Below, piece after piece: positions 14,391 through 22,140 of a DNA stretch of 37,111 nt; position 1 is the stretch's first letter, and each line of letters begins with the position of its first letter. The notes under the pieces are model-generated. The model saw nothing but the letters and a program-made list of their open reading frames with translations. It searched no databases and was not told where the DNA came from. Both the position numbers and the translations under genes were made by a program. Source of the stretch: an uncultured Dorea sp. (GTDB taxonomy: Bacteria; Bacillota; Clostridia; Lachnospirales; Lachnospiraceae); the NCBI GenBank assembly GCA_910587575.1, contig CAJULU010000022.1, positions 1 to 37,111 of the forward strand, in the 5' to 3' direction.

Positions 14391-15530
14391 ATGTATGAGT
14401 TAATCAGACGGGATGGTTCTGCCAAGAGAGGGAGACTGCATACAGTACACGGGGTCATTGAGACCCCGGTATTTATGAATGTGGGAACGGCGGCGGCTGT
14501 CAAAGGAGCCGTTTCCACGGATGATCTGAAGGGGATTAAGACGCAGGTGGAACTTTCCAATACCTATCACCTTCATGTCCGTCCGGGAGATGAAGTGGTG
14601 AAAAAGCTTGGAGGGCTTCATCGGTTTATGGTCTGGGACAGACCAATTCTGACGGATTCGGGCGGTTTCCAGGTATTTTCCCTGGCAGGATTAAGACGGA
14701 TAAAAGAAGAGGGAGTGTATTTCAACTCCCATATCGACGGACGGAAGATCTTCATGGGGCCGGAAGAAAGTATGCAGATCCAGTCTAATCTGGCATCTAC
14801 CATTGCGATGGCATTTGACGAGTGTCCGTCCAGTGTGGCAGACCGGGAGTATATGGAACGGTCCGTAGAGAGGACGGCCCGCTGGCTTGTCCGTTGTAAG
14901 AAGGAAATGGACAGGCTTAACAGCCTTCCGGATACCATTAACCGGCAGCAGATGCTGTTCGGGATCAATCAAGGGGGCGTATACGAGGATATCCGCATCC
15001 GGCATGCCAGGGAGATTACAGAGCTTGACCTTGACGGATACGCCATCGGAGGGCTGGCAGTGGGAGAGTCTCATGAGGAGATGTACCGGATCCTGGAGGC
15101 GGTGGTCCCCCATCTCCCGGCAGAGAAACCGACTTATCTGATGGGGGTCGGTACACCGGCAAATATTCTGGAGGCGGTGGAACGGGGCGTGGATTTCTTC
15201 GACTGCGTTTATCCCAGCCGTAACGGACGTCATGGGCATGTCTATACGAACCAGGGAAAACTCAATCTTTTTAATGCGAAATATGAACTGGACCAGTCGC
15301 CCATTGAAGAAGGCTGCCAGTGTCCTGCCTGCCGGACGTATTCCCGGGCATATATCCGTCATCTGCTTAAGGCAAAGGAGATGCTCGGTATGCGTTTATG
15401 TGTGCTCCATAATCTTTACTTCTATAATACGATGATGGAGGAGATCCGGGAGGCCATCGAGGCGGGCAGATACCGGGAGTATAAGGCCAGGAAGCTTGCG
15501 GGTATGGAGAAATCCATTAAAATATTCTAA
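14391..15530 (+). CDS. tgt: tRNA-guanine transglycosylase
   Basis: A 379-aa enzyme that replaces guanine 34 of Asp, Asn, His and Tyr tRNAs by the queuosine precursor preQ1. It shows LTDSGGFQVFSL (D89 region), GGLAVGE, the catalytic segment FDCVYPSRNGRHGHVYT and the zinc site CQCPACRTYSRAYIRHL...LH near the C-terminus. ATG 14391 is preferred: GAGGAG (14379-14384) is 6 bases before it, while the open frame to 14319 overlaps the transpeptidase gene. It follows that gene closely and is followed by yajC, the usual neighbour in Firmicutes, though no queA or secDF flanks them here. Confidence 0.97.
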   Translation: MYELIRRDGSAKRGRLHTVHGVIETPVFMNVGTAAAVKGAVSTDDLKGIKTQVELSNTYHLHVRPGDEVVKKLGGLHRFMVWDRPILTDSGGFQVFSLAGLRRIKEEGVYFNSHIDGRKIFMGPEESMQIQSNLASTIAMAFDECPSSVADREYMERSVERTARWLVRCKKEMDRLNSLPDTINRQQMLFGINQGGVYEDIRIRHAREITELDLDGYAIGGLAVGESHEEMYRILEAVVPHLPAEKPTYLMGVGTPANILEAVERGVDFFDCVYPSRNGRHGHVYTNQGKLNLFNAKYELDQSPIEEGCQCPACRTYSRAYIRHLLKAKEMLGMRLCVLHNLYFYNTMMEEIREAIEAGRYREYKARKLAGMEKSIKIF

Positions 15531-15536
15531 AATTAC

Positions 15537-15565
15537 TTGATGTATGCCAGAATTTTGTGTATGAT
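15537..15565 (+). promoter_or_regulatory. Promoter of yajC
   Basis: TTGATG (15537-15542), 17 bases and TATGAT (15560-15565) lie 44 bases before the ATG, so yajC can be expressed apart from tgt. Confidence 0.6.
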
Positions 15566-15609
15566 AGCAATAGTGTTTTTTCAAGACAGATATTAGGAGG
15601 AAGAATTTT

Positions 15610-15915
15610 ATGTACACATTGGCAACACAGAGCGCAGGAGGAAGCTGGGCATTATTGATTCTTGTATATGCGGTAATTTTCGGCGGCTTTTATTTTATCT
15701 TCATGAGACCACAGAAGAAGGAGCAGAAGAGGATCCAGTCCATGATTGCAGAGATGGAAGTGGGGGACACGGTTCTGACGAACTGCGGTTTCTACGGTGT
15801 GATCATTGATATCAGCGACAGTGACGTAATCGTGGAGTTCGGAAGCAACCGTAACTGCAGGATCCCCATGCAGAAGGCGGCGATCGCACAGGTTGAAAAA
15901 GCGACTGCAGAGTAA
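15610..15915 (+). CDS. yajC: Preprotein translocase accessory subunit YajC
   Basis: A 101-aa single-span membrane protein. The N-terminal helix LLILVYAVIFGGFYFIFMRP is followed by QKKEQKRIQSMIAEMEVGDTVLTNCGFYG, the hallmark of YajC, and a short beta domain ending in IAQVEKATAE. It associates with SecDF-SecYEG during protein export. The ribosome site TAGGAGG is 10 bases before the ATG. secD/secF do not follow in this window. A terminator closes the gene. Confidence 0.93.
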   Translation: MYTLATQSAGGSWALLILVYAVIFGGFYFIFMRPQKKEQKRIQSMIAEMEVGDTVLTNCGFYGVIIDISDSDVIVEFGSNRNCRIPMQKAAIAQVEKATAE

Positions 15916-15934
15916 TGCAGAATGATGAAAGAAG

Positions 15935-15978
15935 AGCGTACAGCGGACAAGGAGTGTGGTCCGTGTGTACGCTTTTCT
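15935..15978 (+). terminator. Terminator after yajC
   Basis: AGCGTACA (15935-15942) pairs with TGTACGCT (15966-15973), with a GGAC/GTCC inner stem. TTTCT follows. Confidence 0.75.
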
Positions 15979-16044
15979 GACGTATACTGCCATAGAGGAA
16001 AGATACCGTAATGCGTGTTTGTTCATGATTGTGACATATCCTAT

Positions 16045-16073
16045 TAGACAAGTGTGGAAACTTATGGTAAAGT
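16045..16073 (+). promoter_or_regulatory. Promoter of glycogen phosphorylase
   Basis: TAGACA (16045-16050), 17 bases and TAAAGT (16068-16073) with TGG just before it (extended -10) lie 38 bases before the ATG. Confidence 0.65.
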
Positions 16074-16111
16074 ATTACTGTAATTGCATAAGCATGGATT
16101 GGAGGAATAGT

Positions 16112-18376
16112 ATGCTTGAACATGATTTAGCAACATTTTTACAGAAGGAATTAAATAAGGAAGTAAAAGATGCGAGTGACCGGGAGATTTATTATGCCCT
16201 GCTTGCGTATACGAAGGAGCGGTTAAAGGAAACGAAGGATATTACGGGAGATAAGAAGGTATATTATATCTCTGCGGAATTTTTAATTGGTAAATTATTG
16301 TCCAATAATCTGATTAATCTTGGAATCTATGACGAGGCAGCGGATCTGCTTGAGAAGAATGGAAAGAAACTGTCGGCAATTGAGGAGATTGAGCCGGAGC
16401 CGTCTCTGGGGAACGGGGGCCTTGGAAGGCTTGCCGCCTGTTTCCTGGATTCCATTGCGTCACTGGGACTTTGCGGGGACGGAATCGGGCTGAACTACCA
16501 TATGGGACTGTTCCGCCAGGTGTTTGAGGCCCATAAGCAGAAAGAGGAGCCGAATCCGTGGATTGAGGACCGGTCCTGGCTGGAGGATACGGGTATCAGT
16601 TTCCAGGTGCCATTTAAGGACTTTACGCTGACATCAAAGCTGTATGATATTGACGTGGCCGGATACGGGAACGGGAAGAACAGGCTCCATCTGTTTGATG
16701 TGGAAGGTGTGGACGAGAGTATTATCTGGAACGGTATTTCTTTTGACAAGCAGGATATCGGAAGGAACTTAACGCTCTTCCTTTATCCGGATGACAGTGA
16801 CCGGGCCGGGAATCTGCTGCGGATCTATCAGCAGTATTTCATGGTTTCCAACGGTGCGCAGCTGATCTTAAAGGAATGTGAGGAGAAAGGGTATGATCTG
16901 CGCAGACTCCATGAACATGTGGCGATCCAGATCAATGACACCCATCCGTCCATGGTGATTCCGGAACTGATCCGTCTTCTGGTACAGAAGAATGTGGATT
17001 TCAATGAGGCGATTGAGATCGTGCAGAAGACCTGTGCGTATACCAATCATACGATTCTTGCGGAGGCGCTGGAGAAATGGCCTCTTGACTATCTGGAACA
17101 GGTTGCGCCGCAGATTGTACCGATCATTAAGGATCTGGATATGCGTATGAAGGGCAGATACCAGGATCCAAGGGTTGCCATTATTGATGACCAGAACCGG
17201 GTGCATATGGCGCATATGGACATTCATTTTGGATACAGTGTCAACGGAGTGGCGGCCCTGCACACGGAGATTCTGAAGAATTCAGAACTGAAGCCGTTTT
17301 ATGACATTTACCCGGAGAAATTTAACAATAAGACCAACGGGATTACGTTCCGAAGATGGCTTCTGCACTGCAACAGGGAACTGGTGGAATGGCTGGATGC
17401 TTATGTGGACGGGGATTTCCGTAAAGATGCCAACAGGCTGGAGACGCTGATGAGCCAGGCGGACAATGGGGAGGCGCTTGAGAAGCTTCTGGAGGTCAAG
17501 CATACGAAGAAGGTGCAGCTTGCCGAATATCTGAAGGAGACCCAGGGGCTTTCGCTGAATCCTGATTCTGTCTTCGATATCCAGGTAAAGCGCCTGCATG
17601 AGTACAAGCGTCAGCAGATGAATGCGCTGTATGTGATCTATAAATATCTGGAAATCAAGGCCGGAAAGAAGCCCGGGACGCCGGTTACCATGATTTTCGG
17701 AGCCAAGGCTGCGCCGGCGTATGCCATTGCCAAAGATATCATCCATCTGATTCTGTGCCTGCAGGAACTGACGGCCGGCGATCCGGAGGTTGCGCCCTAT
17801 CTGAAGGTCGTAATGGTAGAGAACTATAATGTGACTATGGCAGAACATCTGATTCCGGCCTGTGATATCTCAGAGCAGATTTCCCTGGCTTCCAAAGAAG
17901 CATCCGGAACGGGTAACATGAAGTTTATGCTGAACGGTGCAGTAACCCTGGGAACAGAGGACGGCGCCAATGTGGAGATCCATGAACTGGTAGGAGACGA
18001 GAATATTTATATCTTCGGAGAATCCAGTGAGAAGGTGATTGAGCATTATGCGAAGAGCAGCTACCGGGCAGCGGATTATTATATTGAAGACGAGCAGATC
18101 CGGACTCTGGTGAACTTTATCATCAGCCCGGAGATGATGAAGATCGGCGATCCGTATCATCTGCTCCAGATTCATGCGGAACTGATCTATAAGGACTGGT
18201 TCATGACACTGCTGGATCTGAAGGATTATATTGCGGTGAAGGACCGCGCTTATAAGGAGTATGAGGACCGGAAGGCATGGAGTATGAAGATGCTGGTCAA
18301 TATTGCAAAGGCAGGATATTTCTCATCCGACCGGACCATTGCGGATTATAATAAGGATATCTGGCATTTGAAATAA
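16112..18376 (+). CDS. glgP: Glycogen/starch/alpha-glucan phosphorylase
   Basis: A 754-aa GT35 enzyme that releases glucose-1-phosphate from alpha-1,4-glucans. It has EPSLGNGGLGRLAACFLDS, the substrate loop INDTHPSMVIPELIR, and the pyridoxal-phosphate site EASGTGNMKFMLNGAVTLGTEDGANVEI, where the Lys of NMKF is the Schiff-base residue. FDIQVKRLHEYKRQ and AAPAYAIAK are also present. The short N-terminus lacks the extra region used for allosteric control in animal enzymes. ATG 16112 is chosen for GGAGG (16101-16105) 6 bases before it; the frame is open upstream to 15956 but crosses the yajC terminator and the promoter. It is alone, not in a glgBCDAP operon. Confidence 0.97.
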   Translation: MLEHDLATFLQKELNKEVKDASDREIYYALLAYTKERLKETKDITGDKKVYYISAEFLIGKLLSNNLINLGIYDEAADLLEKNGKKLSAIEEIEPEPSLGNGGLGRLAACFLDSIASLGLCGDGIGLNYHMGLFRQVFEAHKQKEEPNPWIEDRSWLEDTGISFQVPFKDFTLTSKLYDIDVAGYGNGKNRLHLFDVEGVDESIIWNGISFDKQDIGRNLTLFLYPDDSDRAGNLLRIYQQYFMVSNGAQLILKECEEKGYDLRRLHEHVAIQINDTHPSMVIPELIRLLVQKNVDFNEAIEIVQKTCAYTNHTILAEALEKWPLDYLEQVAPQIVPIIKDLDMRMKGRYQDPRVAIIDDQNRVHMAHMDIHFGYSVNGVAALHTEILKNSELKPFYDIYPEKFNNKTNGITFRRWLLHCNRELVEWLDAYVDGDFRKDANRLETLMSQADNGEALEKLLEVKHTKKVQLAEYLKETQGLSLNPDSVFDIQVKRLHEYKRQQMNALYVIYKYLEIKAGKKPGTPVTMIFGAKAAPAYAIAKDIIHLILCLQELTAGDPEVAPYLKVVMVENYNVTMAEHLIPACDISEQISLASKEASGTGNMKFMLNGAVTLGTEDGANVEIHELVGDENIYIFGESSEKVIEHYAKSSYRAADYYIEDEQIRTLVNFIISPEMMKIGDPYHLLQIHAELIYKDWFMTLLDLKDYIAVKDRAYKEYEDRKAWSMKMLVNIAKAGYFSSDRTIADYNKDIWHLK

Positions 18377-18396
18377 GCAGAAATCACAGAATGGAA

Positions 18397-18445
18397 AAAG
18401 GCAGAGTACAGGGAAGGAATCTTTCCCCTTTACTCTGCTTTTTTC
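18397..18445 (+). terminator. Terminator after glgP
   Basis: GCAGAGTA (18401-18408) pairs with TACTCTGC (18431-18438), with an inner GGGAA/TTCCC stem, followed by TTTTTTC. An A-run before the stem gives it some activity on the other strand. Confidence 0.9.
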
Positions 18446-18561
18446 TGTCCTGCTGCCGCAAACCGGGATTTCAATGGAAGCAGGCGATTATCTGGAATGT
18501 AAGAAGCAGAATCCGCATAAGCTGACTATAAAGGCAGGAATGAAAAGCGGGGCATGAGTGG

Positions 18562-19644
18562 ATGAAAAGGCATACGACAGTGCTGCTTTTATGTATATCT
18601 CTGGCTGCCGGCGGACTGATGACGGCAGGAGAAAAGGCCGGTCCGTCATTCTATGAAAACGGTGTGGTGAAAGAACCGGATTCCGGACGGACGGATACCG
18701 GGGCACAGGAGACAGAGGAAGAGAAGGATTATATCAGGTGGGTAGAGTTTGGCGTAACCTGTGAAGCCATGAAGCAGGCATATCAGTATGATCTGGATAC
18801 CTATGGAAAGGAAATGCATCTGAACTGGGTAGAACTGCTTGCCATCCTGGGAGCAAAGTACGGGGGAGATTTCTCCGGATATAAGGAGCAGGATCTTTCC
18901 GGAGTGGCGGAAATTCTGACGAAGGGAGAGAAGACCCTGGAGGAACTGACTGAGGGCATGCAGTATTATCCTTATTACCGGGAGGCCTATGGTGCGGTTC
19001 TGGACGGTATGGTTGGAGAGTATCAGATAGAAGATTCCGGAAAATGGAAAAAAGTATACGGGCTCAAGGCCTTTCATCCGATCGGGAAAGGGTTCCCTTA
19101 CACGGACTATGATGATTTCGGCGCTTCCAGGACTTACGGCTACCGGAGAAATCATCTGGGACACGATATGATGGGACAGGTGGGAACCCCCGTGATTGCA
19201 GTGGAGTCCGGCTATGTGGCGGAGCTTGGATGGAATCAGTACGGGGGATGGCGCGTGGGGATCAACAGCTTTGACGGAAAACGTTACTATTACTATGCAC
19301 ATCTGCGGCAGGACCGGCCCTATGCCGAAGGCCTTGAGAAAGGTTCTGTGGTCCAGGCAGGCGATGTCATCGGATATATCGGGCGGACGGGATATAGTAA
19401 GGAGGAAAATGTCAATAATATTGATGAATATCATCTCCATTTCGGCCTGCAGCTGATTTTTGACGAATCCCAGAGGGAGGGGAATCATGAGATCTGGGTA
19501 AGCGGTTATGAACTGGTAAGGTTTCTGTATCAGCATCAGTCTGAGGTGAAGCGGGATGATGTGACAAAGGAGTGGAGGCGGACAGAACAGATCAGAGACC
19601 CGGCTGCGGTACAGTACAGGAAGGATGCAGAAAAAAAGGGATAA
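18562..19644 (+). CDS. Secreted M23-family metallopeptidase
   Basis: A 360-aa exported protein. The N-terminus MKRHTTVLLLCISLAAGGLM is a signal sequence or anchor without a proper lipobox. A helical region of about 120 residues follows, starting at EEEKDYIRWVEFGVTCEAM. The C-terminal LytM/M23 domain (about 165-320) carries the zinc residues H198 and D202 (NHLGHDMM) and H293 (YHLHFGL), plus the catalytic H247 of YYAHL. Such enzymes cut peptidoglycan crosslinks, and many in Clostridia act in cell separation or sporulation. Its start lacks a strong ribosome site. The stop codon lies inside a hairpin shared with the convergent 59-aa gene. Confidence 0.87.
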   Translation: MKRHTTVLLLCISLAAGGLMTAGEKAGPSFYENGVVKEPDSGRTDTGAQETEEEKDYIRWVEFGVTCEAMKQAYQYDLDTYGKEMHLNWVELLAILGAKYGGDFSGYKEQDLSGVAEILTKGEKTLEELTEGMQYYPYYREAYGAVLDGMVGEYQIEDSGKWKKVYGLKAFHPIGKGFPYTDYDDFGASRTYGYRRNHLGHDMMGQVGTPVIAVESGYVAELGWNQYGGWRVGINSFDGKRYYYYAHLRQDRPYAEGLEKGSVVQAGDVIGYIGRTGYSKEENVNNIDEYHLHFGLQLIFDESQREGNHEIWVSGYELVRFLYQHQSEVKRDDVTKEWRRTEQIRDPAAVQYRKDAEKKG

Positions 19645-19660
19645 GACTTGTCTTATCCCT
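19637..19660 (-). terminator. Terminator overlapping the ends of two convergent genes
   Basis: AGGGATAAGAC (19637-19647) and GTCTTATCCCT (19650-19660) form an 11-bp stem with a 2-base centre. On the minus strand it is followed by TTTTTTT, making a strong terminator for the 59-aa gene. Both stop codons, 19642-19644 (+) and 19655-19653 (-), lie within the arms. Confidence 0.85.
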
Positions 19661-19832
19661 GAAACAGATTCTCCACGTAATTCTGCATCTCCTTACGGCT
19701 CTTCATCTGACGGGAACCGTCCACGATCCGCTGCTGTTCGTCCGGTGAAAGGGAGGCGAACTGCGTAAGGACGTCCGTATGCTGTGCCAGCGACATGGTA
19801 AAACCGATTGGAAATTCATCTTGAAAAGTCAT
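19653..19832 (-). CDS. Small conserved-looking protein (59 aa), unknown function
   Basis: Reading from ATG 19832, the protein starts MTFQDEFPIGFTMSLAQHTD and ends MQNYVENLFQG. It includes the segment FASLSPDEQQRIVDGSRQM. It is soluble, charged and predicted helical. The 'LSPDEQQRIVDGSRQMKSRKEM' pattern resembles small Lachnospiraceae proteins encoded in many copies, but I cannot name a family. Support comes from GGGGTGAT (19846-19839) before the start, a strong terminator at its stop and good codon texture. It is encoded just downstream of, and in the same direction as, the XRE gene, with a 65-base gap. Confidence 0.75.
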   Translation of the reverse strand: MTFQDEFPIGFTMSLAQHTDVLTQFASLSPDEQQRIVDGSRQMKSRKEMQNYVENLFQG

Positions 19833-19897
19833 GGTATCATCACCCCGGGATTAGTATGCCCCAGGCAGCGGAAAATATTATAAAAAATCCGGCATAC

Positions 19898-20227
19898 TTA
19901 GTAATTTTCGAAGTAGCTGTCGATCACGGAATGAATGACGGACCGGCGGTTCGGAGAAAGGTTCTGATACTTTTCAATCAGTTTCGCTTCATCCTGATTC
20001 AGAGTCAGCTGGAAGGTCGGCTCAATCTTGTGGGGGAGTTCTGTGTAACCGACAACATAGTCGATTGACGTTTCAAAAAAATCTGCAATATTCTTTAGTG
20101 TCTCTATATCCGGAGAGGTTATATCATTTTCGTATTTATACACAGACTGCTGGCTGATGTGTAAGATATCAGCCAGTTTCTGCTGGCTTAATCCTTTCTG
20201 GTTTCGTAGTAATTTCAGATTTTTCAT
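19898..20227 (-). CDS. XRE-family helix-turn-helix regulator
   Basis: A 109-aa regulator with an N-terminal HTH_3 domain (about 1-60). MKNLKLLRNQKGLSQQKLAD is helix 1 and the start of helix 2; the recognition helix is in ISQQSVYKYENDITSPDIETL, followed by 'IADFFETSIDYVVGYTE'. The C-terminal 45 residues (LTLNQDEAKLIEKYQNLSPN...) form a short helical dimer region. It is divergent from the sortase unit, and the intergenic region holds a perfect palindrome on the sortase -10 box, so it is the natural candidate to bind there. That link is inferred. The ribosome site is AAAGGGTGTGAT. Confidence 0.9.
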   Translation of the reverse strand: MKNLKLLRNQKGLSQQKLADILHISQQSVYKYENDITSPDIETLKNIADFFETSIDYVVGYTELPHKIEPTFQLTLNQDEAKLIEKYQNLSPNRRSVIHSVIDSYFENY

Positions 20228-20292
20228 GAGATCACACCCTTTCAGAATTATTTTAACAATACTTTATCCATAAAAATAAATCTTTAAAGGTG

Positions 20293-20327
20293 TTGACAAC
20301 TAAACTTTATAAGATTATAATCTTATA
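20293..20327 (+). promoter_or_regulatory. Promoter of the sortase unit with 20-bp palindromic operator
   Basis: TTGACA (20293-20298), 17 bases and TATAAT (20316-20321) are full consensus. A perfect 20-base palindrome, TATAAGATTATAATCTTATA (20308-20327), covers the -10 box. A promoter this strong with a dyad on the -10 is the layout of a repressed gene; the divergent XRE protein is the likely repressor. Confidence 0.85.
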
Positions 20328-20356
20328 CGACAAGGAAACAGAAGAGGAGAATGATT

Positions 20357-21091
20357 GTGGAAAAATACGTGAAGGCGGGAGTGGCGGCAGTCGTGGTAGC
20401 AGCCATTGCGATCGTGGGGCTGATGTTTTCTGCGGGAAGCGGAAAGGAAGAGAAAACAGCGGAGATAAAGGAACTGAATCTTGATGAAGATAACGAAAAA
20501 AAGAAGGCGGACATTCCTATAGATTTTGAGGAACTGTGGGCTGTCAACAGTGATGTCTTTGCCTATATCGAGATACCGGGAACCAGGGTTTCTTATCCGG
20601 TTCTTCAGAGTGCGGACGGCAGTGTTGATTATCTCAACACCACTCTGGAGAAGACGGAAGGGCTTCCGGGGTCGATCTATACGGAGAATATTAACAGCCG
20701 GGATTTCCGGGAAAATAATACCGTCATCTATGGACATGACATGAATGATGGCTCCATGTTCGGAACGCTTCATGACTATGATGACGAGGACTTTTTTAAG
20801 GAACATACGGAGATCAATATTTATCTGCCGGATGAGGCGATCCGTTATCATGTATATGCGGCGGTGGTATTTGATGACCGTTATATTCCTAAGAGTTATA
20901 ATTTTGATACATTGTCTGAGCGGGTACGTTTTATAGATGATCTTAAGAATTTCGGAGAACAGCCGGCGTATTTTAATGAAGAATTCGCACCAACGGACAG
21001 GGATTCGATGATTACGCTGTCTACCTGTATCGGTGACCAGCCTTCGAACCGCTGGCTGATCATAGGAGTGCGGTATGATGAAGAATCATAG
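20357..21091 (+). CDS. Class B sortase
   Basis: A 244-aa membrane-anchored transpeptidase. The N-terminal hydrophobic segment (about 8-26) is the signal-anchor. The catalytic residues are H127 (VIYGHDM), C224 (LSTCIG) and R232 (NRWLIIGVRY). The class B flavour comes from 'VFAYIEIPGTRVSYPVLQ' and 'GSIYTENIN'. The start is taken as GTG 20357: AGGAG (20345-20349) is 7 bases before it but only 1 base before the ATG at 20351. The LCP gene begins inside the sortase gene, so the two are translationally linked. The nearby protein ending in SPKTG is the probable substrate, because clostridial class B sortases accept (S/P)PxTG motifs. Confidence 0.92.
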   Translation: MEKYVKAGVAAVVVAAIAIVGLMFSAGSGKEEKTAEIKELNLDEDNEKKKADIPIDFEELWAVNSDVFAYIEIPGTRVSYPVLQSADGSVDYLNTTLEKTEGLPGSIYTENINSRDFRENNTVIYGHDMNDGSMFGTLHDYDDEDFFKEHTEINIYLPDEAIRYHVYAAVVFDDRYIPKSYNFDTLSERVRFIDDLKNFGEQPAYFNEEFAPTDRDSMITLSTCIGDQPSNRWLIIGVRYDEES

Positions 21092-22076
21092 AAAGATCAT
21101 CAGATATGGGCTGTTTCTGGCAGGAATTCTTCTGGTCTGCGGCGTTATCCTGTCTGTGTTATGGCGTTCTTCTGCTTTTCTGAAGCATAACAAGGCAGTG
21201 GAAGGGCTGGCGCAGCCGGTTTTCTATGAGGGGAAGCATTATGAATATAAAGAAGAGCTGGTTAATATCCTGTGCCTTGGGATTGACCATGACGAGGCGC
21301 TTGACCAGGACGTTCTTCCGGGAAACCGGGGGCAGTCGGATGCGATTTTTCTGATCAGCCTGAATTCAGAAACCAGGGAGATGAAGATTCTGAATATCCC
21401 CCGGGATCTGATGATGCCGGTGAAGGTCTATGACGTCAATGGAGATCTTGCGGCCATCCAGAGTATGCAGATTGCGCTGCAGTATGCCTATGGAAGCGAT
21501 GAAAAAGACAGCTGCCTGAAAACGGCGGAAGATATATCGGCGCTTCTTCTGGATATACCGATCCACCGGTATTGTGCGATAAATTTTAATGCGGTTTCTG
21601 CGCTGAACGATGCGGTAGGAGGAGTGTCGGTCCGGATGGATCCAGAGTATGTAGATGCAGCTCTGCAGATGACGGATCCTTTGTTTGTTCCGGGAGACAC
21701 GGTGCATCTTATGGGGGAACATTGTTTTCACTACCTTCATATCAGAGATATCCATACCTATGCAAGCTGTGAGGAGAGGGCGGGAAGGCAGAAACAGTAT
21801 ATCAAGGGGTATGTTGAGGCTGCGAAAGAAAAGATGAAGAAGGACAGAAGGCTTCTTCCTGAGCTGTATTCGATCCTGGATGACAATATGACGACAGACA
21901 TCCGTAAGATCGAACTGCCTTCCTTTCCTTTTTATATAGAGAATATAGATTTTGATAACTCTGTCCGTTCGATTGAAGGAACAAGGATTCAGGGGGAAGT
22001 GCACGAAGAATTCTATCCGGATCAGGATAAACTTTATGAGACGGTGGTGGAGATGTTCTATACACCACGGGACTGA
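21075..22076 (+). CDS. LytR-CpsA-Psr (LCP) family phosphotransferase
   Basis: A 333-aa membrane protein. One N-terminal helix (about 11-30: YGLFLAGILLVCGVILSVLW) is followed by the extracellular LCP domain: NILCLGIDHDE, SDAIFLISLN, ILNIPRDLMMPV, the NAVGGVSVRMD segment, and HYLHIRD...EERAGRQKQYIKG with conserved arginines. LCP enzymes move polyprenyl-phosphate-linked glycopolymers onto peptidoglycan. It overlaps the sortase gene by 17 bases, and ATAGGAG precedes the start. Genomic pairing with a class B sortase and a secreted SPKTG protein suggests a small surface-modification unit. That joint role is inferred. Confidence 0.9.
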   Translation: MMKNHRKIIRYGLFLAGILLVCGVILSVLWRSSAFLKHNKAVEGLAQPVFYEGKHYEYKEELVNILCLGIDHDEALDQDVLPGNRGQSDAIFLISLNSETREMKILNIPRDLMMPVKVYDVNGDLAAIQSMQIALQYAYGSDEKDSCLKTAEDISALLLDIPIHRYCAINFNAVSALNDAVGGVSVRMDPEYVDAALQMTDPLFVPGDTVHLMGEHCFHYLHIRDIHTYASCEERAGRQKQYIKGYVEAAKEKMKKDRRLLPELYSILDDNMTTDIRKIELPSFPFYIENIDFDNSVRSIEGTRIQGEVHEEFYPDQDKLYETVVEMFYTPRD

Positions 22077-22140
22077 TCAGAACTGGTATTAGAACTTATA
22101 TAGTTTTAATATAGAACACAGAAGAAAGGAGGGATATACG

